A DNA stretch of 64,000 bases from Rheinheimera sp. (GCA_008015325.1 SSFI01000007.1:1-64000); one strand, 5' to 3'. Positions 27,300-37,609 are shown, counted from the stretch's first letter. Program-made: numbers and translations. The notes: generated by a model not told the origin, from the sequence alone.

Positions 27300-27383
27300 A
27301 TGCTGTTTCTCAGCCCTTTGTTATCGTGAAATGACCGCCAGTATTTTCAGGTACAGATCTATCCAAAGGGCTAAGTCATTCAC

Positions 27384-28064
27384 TCATGGGGCGTAGCAAC
27401 AATTCCCGTAATTACAGCAAGATACTGCTCCACAGCAGGTGTTCCACTGGCCATTTGCACATTGGAAATTGCAACATGACTGACTCGACAGCAGCGTCTG
27501 GCTACCCGTGGCAGCTTGTTGGGTTTGCTTACAATCCGTCTTCAATACCCGCTGTATCTGCTCAGCGGATGCCACAGCTAACTGAACTTCCCCGGTTAAC
27601 GCCAAGACTTTTGTCTCGCCATCAGTAAATAACTGCATACTGGCGGGTTGCTCGGGTTTAAAACCCAACTGAGGTTCAGCCAAATCAATCCAGTTCAGGC
27701 CATCATGCCGTTGCACTGTATGTTGTATCTGTGCGACATCTTGACCTTTATGTTTTGTCACTTTTCCAAGTAATTTGACACGATACTGTGGTTTTCCTTG
27801 CTCGTCATGCAGCGTCAGGGTGGCTGGAGCGCCGTCCAATAGGACGATTTTCGCCCTGGACCATTCCTGCTGGTCATAAATGATTTGGAACTGGTACTCG
27901 ATCAGCTGACGCCGGGGTAGTGGCTGTGCAGCGGCCACTACAGCTGGTTGCTCAATTTTCTGCCCGGCTTGAAGATCTGTCGCTGCCAGTGCAGCTGACG
28001 CAGCAACAACGCCCAGCCAGACTAAAACTCCAAGCAACAAAGCACTAAATACTTTTCTGTTCAT
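27384..28064 (-). CDS. Secreted protein with a cysteine-packed C-terminal tail
   Basis: 226 residues from the ATG at 28064, which follows GGAG with good spacing; an upstream ATG starting in a G-tract is less likely. A signal peptide (MNRKVFSALLLGVLVWLGVV...ALAA) is followed by a beta-rich middle part (EYQFQIIYDQQEWSRAKIVL). The last 28 residues hold nine cysteines, mostly as CC pairs: SCCNFQC, TCCGAVSCCNYGNCCYAP. I recognise no family. Such a tail could form disulfide cross-links, bind metal or be a recognition tag. A hairpin (CATCTGC-AGG-GCAGATG, 28095-28111) lies just upstream. Confidence 0.7.
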   Translation of the reverse strand: MNRKVFSALLLGVLVWLGVVAASAALAATDLQAGQKIEQPAVVAAAQPLPRRQLIEYQFQIIYDQQEWSRAKIVLLDGAPATLTLHDEQGKPQYRVKLLGKVTKHKGQDVAQIQHTVQRHDGLNWIDLAEPQLGFKPEQPASMQLFTDGETKVLALTGEVQLAVASAEQIQRVLKTDCKQTQQAATGSQTLLSSQSCCNFQCANGQWNTCCGAVSCCNYGNCCYAP

Positions 28065-28195
28065 TAGTATTCTCCATGTAATACATTCCCCCCCCATCTG
28101 CAGGGCAGATGCAGATTACAGAGCAGCATAAACACGGCAATGATAGAAAAATGATATTTTTTTAATTTTAAGAAAGTACCAGCGGCGGATGGCCA

Positions 28196-28804
28196 CTAAA
28201 CCGGATCAGTTCGCACACTTTGCTCAGTCCCGTCTGTCGCTTGTGTTTCTGCAGGCTGTTCTGCAGCAGTGGACCTCAGCGCTTTAAACTTCTCCGTCTG
28301 GCCAAACTTTTCCGCAAACTGCGCCGCCGTCATCTGACTTTTGTCAGTGATGGCGTCTGTCGCTTTGGCAGTATTACCTTGGTCACAATCAATGGCATAC
28401 AACTGCCTGGCTATCTGCCACTCCGCTTTAATCATCGCGCCCATTAAGGCGGTGTGACCGCGTTTGTCACGGATACAGGCGTCTGCACCGGCTTTCAGTA
28501 ACAAATCCACGGCGTTGGCCTGCCCCTGATAGGCGGCGATCATCAGGGCGGTATAACTGCCGTCATTTTTCAGATTTACCGGGAATCCGGCCTGAATAAA
28601 CTCCCGAAGCACTGCCGTTTCGCCGCTGCGCGCTGCCGCAAAATAATACTGGCTAAGTTCAGTCAGCGCAGCGGGCTGTGGCGCTACAACCGCCGGTTTT
28701 GTCTCAGCCGCCGCCTTTTGCTCTGCGGGGTGCTGCGGATCTGCCGCAACATCGGCAAACAGCAACACCAGCGTCGCTGCGAATACCTGACGATAATTTT
28801 TCAT
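28196..28804 (-). CDS. Ankyrin-repeat protein, catalase partner (AnkB-like)
   Basis: 202 residues from the ATG at 28804, with a GGGAGG ribosome site upstream and a signal peptide (MKNYRQVFAATLVLLFADVAA). Three to four ankyrin repeats are visible (GETAVLREFIQAGFPVNLKN, GSYTALMIAAYQGQANAV, RGHTALMGAMIKAEWQIA). It lies 132 bp downstream of a periplasmic catalase in the same direction. In Pseudomonas aeruginosa the catalase gene katB is followed by ankB, an ankyrin protein needed for full catalase activity, so the same pairing is likely here. Confidence 0.8.
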   Translation of the reverse strand: MKNYRQVFAATLVLLFADVAADPQHPAEQKAAAETKPAVVAPQPAALTELSQYYFAAARSGETAVLREFIQAGFPVNLKNDGSYTALMIAAYQGQANAVDLLLKAGADACIRDKRGHTALMGAMIKAEWQIARQLYAIDCDQGNTAKATDAITDKSQMTAAQFAEKFGQTEKFKALRSTAAEQPAETQATDGTEQSVRTDPV

Positions 28805-28936
28805 CACCCTATCCTCCCAAACTAATTGAATGCCTGCGAATCTCACCCCTAATTGCAGGAAGGAGCCAAAAAGCCTCGCAGGACTTTAACTTTCAGCAGA
28901 TCCCGGCACGCCTGCCCACGCCAGAATCTGTTGCGC

Positions 28937-30457
28937 TTAAAGCGTTGCCGCCACCGCTTTTACAGTCTTGATATCGCCTTTGACCGCTTTAGCCAGCGCA
29001 GTGCCGTAATCGGCGTCCGCTTTATAAAAATGCGCCAGCATCTTGTGTTTGGTGTTGCTGTCGCGCACTGCGCCTAAATCACCAGACAGATTGCGAATAA
29101 GGTTCTGCTGCGCGGTTTTATCCAGTGCGCGGTAAAACGCACCGGCCTGACTGAAGTTGTCTGTTTTGGCGATAATCTGCTGCTGTACAGTGCCTGACAG
29201 TGGCGTCGCTACAGCCCGGGCGGTCGCCAGCGCTGGTTTTGACTCGATACTGCTTGACTCATAATTCACGTTCGATTTGGTGTTGCCATAGTTCATCGCG
29301 CCATCCTGATTGTTGCTGTTCACAGCAACCAGTGGCCGGTTAATCGGCAATTGCTGATGGTTGGCACCAAGGCGGTACATCTGGGTGTCGCTGTAACTAA
29401 AGATGCGGCCCTGCAACAAACGGTCTTCCGACGCTTCAATGCCCGGTACTAAATTGGCTGGTGCAAAGGCTGCTTGCTCAGTTTCCTGGAAGAAGTTATC
29501 CGGCATCCGGTTCAGCATCATAGTACCGACTTTCACTTCAGCCACTCCGGGCCAGACTTTGGTGGCGTCCAGTGGATTAAAACTGAAGTCGTCCAGTTGT
29601 TCCGGCTTCAATGTCTGCACATACAAATCCCATTTCGGCAAATTGCCGGCATTGATTTCTTTGTATAAATCCCGCGTCAGATGGTTAAAGTCCATACTCT
29701 GCACCTTGGTAACCTGGTCAGCGTTCAGACTTTTAATGCCTTGTTGTGACTTCCAGTGAAACTTCACATAAGTCGTTTCACCTTTGGCATTGATGAACTT
29801 ATAGGCGTGGACACCAAAACCATCCATTTCCCGGTAGCTGGCCGGGGTACCGAGGTCGGAATAGACTTGCGTCAGCATATGGGTCGATGCCGGGTCTTGT
29901 GACATAAAATCAAACACCCGGTTTGGGTCCTGCATGTTGTCAATTGGCGATGGCTTCAGCGAATGCACCATGTCGGGGAACTTGATCGCATCGCGGATAA
30001 AAAATACCGGCAGGTTATTCCCAACCAGGTCCCAGTTGCCTTGGTCGGTATAAAACTTGGTGGCAAAACCACGCGGGTCACGCAGCGTTTCCGGGCTGTG
30101 ATTACCGTGGATCACGGTAGAGAAACGCACAAACACCGGGGTCTTTTTGCCGCTTTGCGCAAACAGACTGGCAATGGTTAAATCGGGAATGGCATTGGTC
30201 ACGACAAACTCACCATGCGCACCGGTACCCCGGGCATGCACGACACGCTCCGGAATACGTTCACGGGCAAAGCGTTGTAATTTCTGAATTAAATGCACGT
30301 CCTGCAGCAAAGTGCTGCCGTTGGGCCCTGCGGTGATAGAGTTTTGGTTATCACCAACAGCTGCGCCGTTGTCTTTGGTCAGCGTTTGCGCCTGTACCGC
30401 AAAACTGCCCGCGAAGTGCGCCAGCACCGCTAAGGCGACGACCGCTTTTTTGTTCAT
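28937..30457 (-). CDS. katB: Periplasmic heme catalase (KatB-type)
   Basis: A 506-residue monofunctional small-subunit heme catalase with a signal peptide (MNKKAVVALAVLAHFAGSFAVQA). Catalytic His is in ERVVHARGTGAHGEF (about residue 73), catalytic Asn in VGNNLPVFFIRDAIKFPD (about 146), and the heme-ligating Tyr in GRIFSYSDTQMYRLGANH (about 357). It degrades hydrogen peroxide in the periplasm. The downstream ankyrin gene and the export signal fit the katB-ankB arrangement. A perfect palindrome about 90 bp upstream may be the peroxide-responsive operator. Confidence 0.93.
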   Translation of the reverse strand: MNKKAVVALAVLAHFAGSFAVQAQTLTKDNGAAVGDNQNSITAGPNGSTLLQDVHLIQKLQRFARERIPERVVHARGTGAHGEFVVTNAIPDLTIASLFAQSGKKTPVFVRFSTVIHGNHSPETLRDPRGFATKFYTDQGNWDLVGNNLPVFFIRDAIKFPDMVHSLKPSPIDNMQDPNRVFDFMSQDPASTHMLTQVYSDLGTPASYREMDGFGVHAYKFINAKGETTYVKFHWKSQQGIKSLNADQVTKVQSMDFNHLTRDLYKEINAGNLPKWDLYVQTLKPEQLDDFSFNPLDATKVWPGVAEVKVGTMMLNRMPDNFFQETEQAAFAPANLVPGIEASEDRLLQGRIFSYSDTQMYRLGANHQQLPINRPLVAVNSNNQDGAMNYGNTKSNVNYESSSIESKPALATARAVATPLSGTVQQQIIAKTDNFSQAGAFYRALDKTAQQNLIRNLSGDLGAVRDSNTKHKMLAHFYKADADYGTALAKAVKGDIKTVKAVAATL

Positions 30458-30546
30458 TTGATTGTCCTCTGTCTGAGTCAGCTCTTTCCTGCCTGATCAG
30501 CTTAGGGACATTATGTTGATTTAAAAAATGACATAAAAAAATATAT

Positions 30547-30567
30547 ATAATCGCTAAAAACGATTAT
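30547..30567 (-). promoter_or_regulatory. Palindrome upstream of the catalase gene (candidate OxyR-type site)
   Basis: ATAATCG-N7-CGATTAT forms a perfect 7-bp inverted repeat in AT-rich DNA, centred about 100 bp before the catalase ATG. The symmetry and spacing suit a LysR-type regulator such as OxyR, expected for a catalase. It also touches the esterase stop codon, so a role as a weak terminator is an alternative. Confidence 0.4.
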
Positions 30568-31328
30568 CAATTTGCTGTATTGGCTGGAGGGAAAAAATGC
30601 AGCAGCACATCGTCCAGCAAGGGTTGCCAGTTCTGCCAGTTATGACCAAACCGGACTTCCTGATAGGCGACGTCATAGCCTTTGCGCTGCAACATTTGCT
30701 GGAATTTGCGGCCAGCGCCGAGGTTGTCGTTCAGGGTACCAAAAGACAAAGACATTTTTAGCGGCAACAACGGCTGCTGCTGATAGAGTTTGGTTAGGAC
30801 GGTGAGGTGGTCTTTATTGCCGGGCGATTGCATCGCCAGATTGCCAAATTGATTAGGCAACAGCAGGCCAAAACAGGCGGCATTAACAGCACCAAAAGAC
30901 AGACCGAGGATCACCCGGTCGGTGCGTGCAGTCGATGGCTGGTATTGTTGTTGTACAGCAGGCAGCAAGGTGTCGCGGAAAAACGCCGCATACTGCTTGT
31001 TGCACATAAATTGCTGATGCCGCCGGTTGACGGATAAATCAGCCGGGTCGCGCGCGTCGACCAGCACCAGCAATAAAGGCCGGATCTTGCCTTGTGCACG
31101 CAACTGATTGATCAGTTCCGGCAACTGACCCTGTTCGGCATACCAGGCGCCGTCTGTGGCATAAAGCACCGGATCACCAGGTTGATAACCCGGGCTTGGC
31201 AGCACCTGATACTGCAAATCATATTGCAGCTCTGGGCTGTGAATCCGCTGCCAGTCAGCTGCCAGTGCATTGTACGGTGCGGCCAGCACAGCCATCAGAG
31301 CACAGAGATGCAGGCAAATACCCGGCAT
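30567..31328 (-). CDS. Secreted esterase, alpha/beta hydrolase (esterase D/YbbA type)
   Basis: 253 residues starting at the ATG at 31328, which gives a signal peptide (MPGICLHLCALMAVLAAPYNALA). The longer open frame upstream overlaps a separate small gene and is not used. The nucleophile motif GLSFGA and a C-terminal FGHNWQNWQPLL (His) match the putative esterase family that includes siderophore esterases and esterase D. VLYATDGAWYAEQGQLPELI is the oxyanion-hole region. The substrate is unknown. Same strand as ubiK, with the 50-residue ORF between. Confidence 0.75.
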   Translation of the reverse strand: MPGICLHLCALMAVLAAPYNALAADWQRIHSPELQYDLQYQVLPSPGYQPGDPVLYATDGAWYAEQGQLPELINQLRAQGKIRPLLLVLVDARDPADLSVNRRHQQFMCNKQYAAFFRDTLLPAVQQQYQPSTARTDRVILGLSFGAVNAACFGLLLPNQFGNLAMQSPGNKDHLTVLTKLYQQQPLLPLKMSLSFGTLNDNLGAGRKFQQMLQRKGYDVAYQEVRFGHNWQNWQPLLDDVLLHFFPPANTAN

Positions 31329-31362
31329 ACCACTGTGCCTTGGCTGTTGGCACAGGCCGGGA

Positions 31363-31515
31363 TCAGATTTTACAGGCACCACCGGCGCAATCATCTTCAT
31401 CCGGTAAGGCTTCCGCGGCCGCTGCCGCTGCATCTGCTGCAGCCAGTTTTGCTGCATTGTTTTGGGTTGCAGCGTCAAAATCCAGATGATCTAAATCCAG
31501 GTCAAAATCGTCCAC
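31363..31515 (-). CDS. Small acidic protein behind ubiK (50 residues, GTG start)
   Basis: A 50-residue ORF with a GTG start at 31515, preceded by AAGGAG seven bases upstream (AAGGAGCTATC-GTG). It begins 9 bp after the ubiK stop and ends TGA at 31363. The sequence has a repetitive acidic head (DDFDLDLDHLDFD), an alanine-rich helix, and an acidic tail ending CAGGACKI with two cysteines five residues apart. Position, ribosome-binding site and non-random composition support a real gene co-transcribed with ubiK. No function is known to me. Confidence 0.6.
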   Translation of the reverse strand: MDDFDLDLDHLDFDAATQNNAAKLAAADAAAAAAEALPDEDDCAGGACKI

Positions 31516-31524
31516 GATAGCTCC

Positions 31525-31785
31525 TTATTCAGTTTTTTCGGCGGCTTGCGCGGCCAGCAGTTGTTGCACCTGTTGTTCCAGCGCTTCAAGTTTTTCACGG
31601 GTGCGCAGTAATACCTGACGCTGCACATCAAATTCTTCCCGTGACACAAAATCCAGCGAGCTCAATTTGGCCTGCAACACGGCTTTGACCTTGGCTTCGA
31701 CATCGTCGGCCACTTCACGAAATTTGGGTGGAATAGAGGCGCCAATCTGGCGGGCGATGTCTTCAATTTTTTTCGGATCTAACAT
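31525..31785 (-). CDS. ubiK: Ubiquinone biosynthesis accessory factor UbiK (YqiC/BMFP)
   Basis: 86 residues from the ATG at 31785 ([20 protein letters not shown]), the conserved family start; the 26-codon upstream extension is rejected. An amphipathic N-terminal helix is followed by a coiled coil ([20 protein letters not shown]). UbiK binds UbiJ and helps the aerobic ubiquinone-synthesis complex with lipid substrates. It is apparently the first gene of a small minus-strand unit with the 50-residue acidic ORF. Confidence 0.9.
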   Translation of the reverse strand: MLDPKKIEDIARQIGASIPPKFREVADDVEAKVKAVLQAKLSSLDFVSREEFDVQRQVLLRTREKLEALEQQVQQLLAAQAAEKTE

Positions 31786-32037
31786 GTCAGGGTCCTCAGT
31801 CGGAGGTCGAGATTGAATCTCCAGTGTAAGGACTGAACATGGCGCTGGCGACAGTTTTTTCAAGATTGGGCTGCTGAATAAAAATAGCGGATCTTCTGGT
31901 GCTGTCTGCTTTGGGCTACACTAGCGCCCTCTTGCGAGACAAGGTGCGCGACAAAGTGCGTAACCCCTTGCGCAACCTCTGCCTGCTGCGAGCGGCGCCT
32001 GACCGGACCACCCGGCTTTTAGTGACTGAAAACTCTG

Positions 32038-34053
32038 ATGAAACTGAATACGCAACAAAATGACGCGGTGAAATATATCGCCGGCCCTTGTCTGGTCCTG
32101 GCCGGCGCCGGCTCGGGCAAAACCCGGGTGATCACCAACAAAATTGCTTATCTGATTGAAGAGTGTGAGATGCCGGCCCGGCACATCGCGGCGGTGACTT
32201 TTACCAACAAAGCCGCCCGCGAAATGAAAGAGCGGATTGGCCATCAGCTTGACCGCAGCAAATTACGTGGCCTGACCGTATCAACCTTTCACACCCTTGG
32301 CCTTGAGATCATCAAAAAAGAACACAACGCCATTGGTTATAAAGCCAATTTCACTTTGTTCGACGATCAGGACAGTATGGCGCTGCTCAAAGAGCTGACC
32401 GAACACGAACTGCTCGGTGACAAAGATTTACTGCGCGCGCTGCAAAGCAAAATCTCCAGCTGGAAGAATGATTTAATGCTGCCGCAGCAAGCTCTGGCTC
32501 GGGCCACTGATGCTCAGTCCATCAGTTTTGCCAATATTTATGCCCAATACGCGCAGCAACTGCGTGCCTACAACGCGCTGGATTTTGACGACCTGATCAT
32601 GGTGCCGACTTTGTTGTTTGCTTCTAATGTCGAAGTGCGCAGCCGCTGGCAGCAGAAAATTCAATATTTGCTGGTCGATGAATATCAGGACACCAACACC
32701 AGCCAATACGAACTGGTGAAATGGCTGGTGGGCGAGCGCCAGCGTTTTACTGTGGTCGGTGACGACGACCAGTCGATTTATTCCTGGCGCGGCGCCAAAC
32801 CGCAAAATCTGGTGTTGCTTGGCAAAGATTTCCCCAATCTTCGGGTGATTAAACTGGAACAGAATTACCGCTCCTGTGAACGTATTCTGAAAGCGGCCAA
32901 TATTCTGATCGCCAACAATCCACACGAATATGACAAAGCGCTGTTCAGTGAGCTGGGTTACGGCGTGCCGCTCAAAGTGCTGCCAACCCGCAACGAAGAA
33001 GACGAGGCAGAAAAAGTGGTTGCTGAAATCATCTCGCACCGCTTTTTAAACCGCAGCCAGTACCGCGACTACGCCATTTTATATCGCGGCAACCACCAGG
33101 CCCGGGTGTTTGAAAAAGCGCTGATGACCAACCGCATTCCATACAAAATTTCCGGCGGCACCTCGTTTTTCTCCCGCAGCGAAATCAAAGACATCATGGC
33201 TTATTTGCGTCTGCTGGTGAATCAGGATGACGACAACGCGCTGCTGCGTATTATCAACACTCCCAAACGCGAAATCGGTGCGGCCACGCTGGAGAAAATC
33301 GGCAGCCTGGCCAATCAGCTGCATATCAGCCTGTTTGACGCTTGCTGCGCGCCGGAATTGTCGGACGAGTTATCTGCCAAAAGCCTGGCGGCGGTAAGGC
33401 ATTTTGCCAACTGGATTGTCGTCATTGCCGACAACGCAGTGCGGGCCGAACCCGCCGAAGCGGTACGGGATTTGATCCGCCAGAGCCAGTACGAAGCCTA
33501 TCTGTTTGAAACCAGCGCCAGCACCAAAGCCGCTGAAATGGCACTGAAAAACGTCAACGAACTGTTCCGCTGGATCACGGAAATGCTCAAGGGCGATGAC
33601 GAGCACGAACCGATGACGCTGGCCGAAGTCGTGACCAAATTAACGCTGCGCGACATGATGGAACGGCAGGAACAACAGGATGATGCCGATCAGGTGCAAC
33701 TGCTGACGTTACACGCCTCCAAAGGCCTGGAGTTTCCTTATGTGTTTATGGTCGGCATGGAAGAGGGCATTTTGCCGCATCAGACCAGCATTGACGAAGA
33801 CAATGTCGAAGAAGAACGACGGCTGGCCTATGTTGGCATTACCCGTGCCCAGCGCGAACTGATTTTTACTTATGCCCGCGAACGCCGGCAATATGGTGAA
33901 GTGGTGAAACCGGAACCAAGCCGTTTTCTCGATGAACTACCGCAAGACGATTTGGAGTGGGTCAAAGCGGCGCCGGTGAAAACTGAAGAACAGCGCCAGC
34001 AAACCGGTCTGGCACACTTAGATCGGTTACGCCAATTGCTGAAGAAAGACTGA
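32038..34053 (+). CDS. rep: ATP-dependent DNA helicase Rep
   Basis: A 671-residue superfamily 1A helicase. Motifs in order: [19 protein letters not shown] (I, about residue 22), [14 protein letters not shown] (Ia), [10 protein letters not shown] (II), [14 protein letters not shown] (III), EQNYRS (IV), [16 protein letters not shown] (V), and [11 protein letters not shown] (VI). Length and the [14 protein letters not shown] start match Rep rather than UvrD (about 720). Rep helps replication forks pass protein blocks. Its 3' end overlaps the convergent GGDEF gene by 27 bp. Confidence 0.94.
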   Translation: MKLNTQQNDAVKYIAGPCLVLAGAGSGKTRVITNKIAYLIEECEMPARHIAAVTFTNKAAREMKERIGHQLDRSKLRGLTVSTFHTLGLEIIKKEHNAIGYKANFTLFDDQDSMALLKELTEHELLGDKDLLRALQSKISSWKNDLMLPQQALARATDAQSISFANIYAQYAQQLRAYNALDFDDLIMVPTLLFASNVEVRSRWQQKIQYLLVDEYQDTNTSQYELVKWLVGERQRFTVVGDDDQSIYSWRGAKPQNLVLLGKDFPNLRVIKLEQNYRSCERILKAANILIANNPHEYDKALFSELGYGVPLKVLPTRNEEDEAEKVVAEIISHRFLNRSQYRDYAILYRGNHQARVFEKALMTNRIPYKISGGTSFFSRSEIKDIMAYLRLLVNQDDDNALLRIINTPKREIGAATLEKIGSLANQLHISLFDACCAPELSDELSAKSLAAVRHFANWIVVIADNAVRAEPAEAVRDLIRQSQYEAYLFETSASTKAAEMALKNVNELFRWITEMLKGDDEHEPMTLAEVVTKLTLRDMMERQEQQDDADQVQLLTLHASKGLEFPYVFMVGMEEGILPHQTSIDEDNVEEERRLAYVGITRAQRELIFTYARERRQYGEVVKPEPSRFLDELPQDDLEWVKAAPVKTEEQRQQTGLAHLDRLRQLLKKD

Positions 34054-36621
34054 TTCTTCCGGTACTGGTTGTAACTGTCGGACCAGCTCACCCTGCAGAT
34101 AACAGCAACCGGCTTCGACCAGTAATTCACGCACAGCATGGTCATCGATGCCGTCGGCAATGATGCGGAATTTGTAATTTTGCGCCAAAGTGATTAATAA
34201 ATCCAGCAGCTGACGTTTTTGGTTCTGCCGTAGCAGACTGCGGCAGAAGCAGGCTTCTAACCGAACAAAATCAAATGGATAGCCTGTCACAAGACCCAGC
34301 GGCATCATGTCAGCGCCAAAGTTTTCCAGCGTCAGCCGCACACCGAGCCGCTTCAGGTTGTGCAGATAACTGAGTGCGGTATTGCTGAGTTTTATCAACT
34401 CGAATTCGGCAAAACCAAGGCTTAAACGGTGCAGCAGCTGCGGTTTACTGCTGAGCAGTTTGTACAGCCGGTCAAAATGCTGCGGATGGGTCAGATGCTG
34501 CACACAAAGCGGCAAACAAATCACAGTCGGTTGTGACCGACTGCTGAGTAAATCCAGAATTTGTTGCAACAGCTGCAATTCAATTTGCGGCAAAACACCG
34601 GCCTGGGCCGCCTGCTGACAAAAATCCTGTTGCAACCCCAACTCTGGATGTTGCCATTGCATGCGTGCGGCATAACCAAGCGTATGATGTTTTTCGCTGC
34701 AGATAATAGGGTCGTAAGCGACCGAGAATTGCTGTTCGGCCACAGCCTGATGCAACGCCTGCTCCAGCGACAACTCCTGCAACAGTTGCTGACGCATCGA
34801 TTCGGTAAAAATCACAAAGCGGTTGCGGCCTAATGCTTTGGCCTGATACATCGCCGCATCGGCATCGCGTAACATACCATCGGCATTGGCATAGCTCGCA
34901 TCATAATGGGCGATACCTATCGAAGCGCCGGAATATAAACTTTGCCCCTGCAACTCCATTGGCTGACGCACCGCTTCGATGATCCGGTCCGCGACATCTT
35001 CGGCATCAGCCGCCTGCTGCAACTGGGTCAGTAACACCACAAATTCGTCGCCACCGAGGCGCGCAACGAGATCATGCTCACGTACCGTCAGCAGCAGACG
35101 CTTGCTGATCTCAATCAGAAAAGCATCACCGGCATGGTGGCCCAAAGTGTCGTTAATCAGTTTAAAGCGGTCTAAATCAATGAATAACAAAGCAAACTTC
35201 AGGTTAGCTTCGCGATTACGCAAAGCAAATTTTTGCTTGAGCTGCAGCATAAACATCTGCCGGTTAGCAAGGCCGGTCAGCGCGTCATGGTTGGCTTCAT
35301 GGAACAACTTTTCTTCGGCTTTTTTCCGCTCTTCAACCTGCAACCGTAAAAACAAATTGGTCTGACGCAGCTCGCGGGTGCGCTCAAAAATTTTCCGCTC
35401 TAAATCTTCCTGATGCAGTTTTTGCTGTTCGAAATTAAGTCGGCGCTGGATAGCTACGGCGATATGTTGCGAGACAAACCGCAGTATATTCAGTTCGTTA
35501 TCGCCGTAGATATAGTCCTGATGATAAGACTGCACGGCGATGACACCCAGCGCCTGTTGCTCGATTAATAAAGGAGCGCCCAGCCAGCTGGTGGAGTGCG
35601 GCAGCGGACTGCCGGCATTGTCCGGCACCAGCCGGATCACTTCGCCTTGCGCCACTAACAAGTCCGAGAGCTCTTTGTTAATCAGCCGGGCTTCACCAAC
35701 CCGTAACACATATTCGGTAAAACCTTTGCGCAGCGGCCGCTCTGTCGCTGGTGGACAATATTGGTCGACATAAAACGGGAAACTCAGTGATTTACCGCTT
35801 TCATCGAGCAAAGCGATATAGCAGTTTTCTGCCGGCATCAGGCTGCTGAGAATTTGATGCACCTGGCGATAAAACGCCGCCATATCCAGTTCGGTGGCGG
35901 TGAGTTCTGAGATCTTGTACAAAGCAGCCTGCAGCTTTTCGGCGTTGCTGCGCTCACGAATTTCGCGTTGCAGTGATTGATTAGTGTTTTGCAGCTGACG
36001 AGTACGCTCACGGACCGTCTGTTCCAGCAATTCGCGGCTTTTCACCCGGTCAATTGCGGTCACAGTGTGCACCGCGATTTCTGTCAGTAAATCGACATCA
36101 TGCTGTGTATATAAGCGGCCTTCTTCATACAACTGTACCGCCATTACCCCAATGACCAGCTGGCCCCGGCGCAGTGGTACACCCAACCAGTGATGGCTCG
36201 GGGTGCCCTGCGCTTCGATATCGCCGGAGGCGATGAGTTGGCGGAATCTGGCGGCATCGCACAGCAAGGGCTGACCAGTGCGGCAGACATAACCGGTCAT
36301 GCCGCGGGCAAAATCGGCTGGATCCAGATCGGAGGCATCCAGACAATCTTTTTCATCGGCATAATATTCGAGCTGAAAACGGCCGGTTGGCGGGTCCAGT
36401 AACACCACAAAAAAATTGTCGGCGGCAAGGTGCTGGTTGACCAGCTGGTGAATTTGCGGATAAAACTGCGCCATGTCCGTCAGGGTACTGGCCAGCTCTG
36501 ACAGTTTCAGTAACGCCTGCTGCACAGCATAAGCGAGCTGATACTTTTTCAGTAATGATCTCAGGCGACGAATTTGACCGGATGGCTGCCGGTTCGTGGC
36601 GTTTGCAGCTAATTCCTTCAA
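34027..36621 (-). CDS. GAF-GAF-GGDEF diguanylate cyclase with a degenerate EAL domain
   Basis: 864 residues, no membrane segment. A first GAF domain (about 45-195) and a second (about 240-395) are joined by coiled coils ([35 protein letters not shown]). An intact GGDEF domain follows (about 440-610) with RLGGDEF near residue 521 and an inhibitory-site RxxD (REHD) five residues before it. The last part has the EAL fold but lost its signature: GYAARMQW replaces EALLRW, and ENFGAD replaces DDFGTG. It should make but not cleave cyclic-di-GMP; the EAL relic may sense or bind. Overlaps the end of rep by 27 bp. Confidence 0.88.
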   Translation of the reverse strand: MKELAANATNRQPSGQIRRLRSLLKKYQLAYAVQQALLKLSELASTLTDMAQFYPQIHQLVNQHLAADNFFVVLLDPPTGRFQLEYYADEKDCLDASDLDPADFARGMTGYVCRTGQPLLCDAARFRQLIASGDIEAQGTPSHHWLGVPLRRGQLVIGVMAVQLYEEGRLYTQHDVDLLTEIAVHTVTAIDRVKSRELLEQTVRERTRQLQNTNQSLQREIRERSNAEKLQAALYKISELTATELDMAAFYRQVHQILSSLMPAENCYIALLDESGKSLSFPFYVDQYCPPATERPLRKGFTEYVLRVGEARLINKELSDLLVAQGEVIRLVPDNAGSPLPHSTSWLGAPLLIEQQALGVIAVQSYHQDYIYGDNELNILRFVSQHIAVAIQRRLNFEQQKLHQEDLERKIFERTRELRQTNLFLRLQVEERKKAEEKLFHEANHDALTGLANRQMFMLQLKQKFALRNREANLKFALLFIDLDRFKLINDTLGHHAGDAFLIEISKRLLLTVREHDLVARLGGDEFVVLLTQLQQAADAEDVADRIIEAVRQPMELQGQSLYSGASIGIAHYDASYANADGMLRDADAAMYQAKALGRNRFVIFTESMRQQLLQELSLEQALHQAVAEQQFSVAYDPIICSEKHHTLGYAARMQWQHPELGLQQDFCQQAAQAGVLPQIELQLLQQILDLLSSRSQPTVICLPLCVQHLTHPQHFDRLYKLLSSKPQLLHRLSLGFAEFELIKLSNTALSYLHNLKRLGVRLTLENFGADMMPLGLVTGYPFDFVRLEACFCRSLLRQNQKRQLLDLLITLAQNYKFRIIADGIDDHAVRELLVEAGCCYLQGELVRQLQPVPEESVFLQQLA

Positions 36622-36864
36622 CGGACGCTCTTATTTTCATTATTGATCCGGTGGTCGGATCTTTATTCAGAACCGGTCCTATTATGCACAAAGATTAAAC
36701 AGAGGAAAGAGCAGGCGGGCATTTTAGGGCTGGATTTTTAGACGTTTTAGTTATTGTTGACGACTTGTTGGCAATAACGTGCTTTTCAGTAAACAGCTGG
36801 CAAACAAAGGGCATCCGACGGGCTGACGCGTCGCGACAAAAATGCCGGTGCAGTGGCGGCAGCC

Positions 36865-36891
36865 AAAAAAAAGGCCGCCCGCAGGCAGCCC
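36865..36891 (-). terminator. Intrinsic terminator of the cytochrome c5 gene
   Basis: On the minus strand GGCTGCC-TGCG-GGCGGCC (one G-U pair) is followed by eight T residues, 20 bp after the cytochrome stop codon. Confidence 0.85.
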
Positions 36892-36909
36892 GTTTCACTT
36901 TACTGCAGC

Positions 36910-37308
36910 TTAGATGCCGTCAGTCATAAACTTAATGGCATTTAAGATATCGTCGTCAGAACAATCGCCACAGGTACCGCGTGGTGGCATAGAACGAATA
37001 CCGTCAATCGCGTGTTTGTGCAGCGTCTCCATCCCTTGTGCCAAACGCGGTTTCCATGCTGCCGCATCGCCTTTTTTCGGAGCATCTAAGGCGCCGGTGG
37101 CGTGACAAGCAAAACAGGCAGCCTGATACACCTGCTCACCGGTACGAGGACCTGTTGGTTTTGCTGCCACAGGTTCAGAACCTGCCAGATAAACCTGCCC
37201 GACTGGGGCGATGCGCGCTTTTAACTCTTCCAGGCTTTTGTCTTCAGCCGGTGTTTGCGCCAGCACTGCAAAACTCAGCATGGCCACAGCAACAGTGATT
37301 TTTTTCAT
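36910..37308 (-). CDS. Cytochrome c5 family monoheme protein
   Basis: 132 residues with a signal peptide (MKKITVAVAMLSFAVLA). One heme-binding motif, CFACH, at about residue 65; the axial methionine is likely in RSMPPRG near 106. The second cysteine pair (GTCGDCSDD) near the end is typical of cytochrome c5. It is a periplasmic electron carrier. Gene order cytochrome c5 - polA with divergent transcription is common in related bacteria. It has its own terminator. Confidence 0.88.
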   Translation of the reverse strand: MKKITVAVAMLSFAVLAQTPAEDKSLEELKARIAPVGQVYLAGSEPVAAKPTGPRTGEQVYQAACFACHATGALDAPKKGDAAAWKPRLAQGMETLHKHAIDGIRSMPPRGTCGDCSDDDILNAIKFMTDGI

Positions 37309-37609
37309 TGGTCGGGGTCCCCGGGGATTAAATGCCTTACAAAATTCAGGGCATTATAGCGTCGCGTCGACAAATTGTGAAAGCCCTGCGATCGAACATC
37401 TGTCGCATCATCGTGATCTTAAACAAAAAAGCAGATCGTCCGCCGGATCGGGGTGGATCCCTAATCGAGCGCATCGAAATTCATACTACGGATCAAGCAA
37501 ATTATTTTTGTTTTTTCTGCTTTGCATTCGCTGCGGTTGTGGTAGTCTGTTTTCCCGTTGGTTGGTTTGTGTCGCAAATTTCGATACACTTTCTACAGCA
37601 GCCAACGGG

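Noticed and set aside
36695..36898. 67-residue minus-strand ORF between the GGDEF gene and cytochrome c5
   Set aside because: It runs through the cytochrome c5 terminator and has no ribosome site or recognisable sequence.
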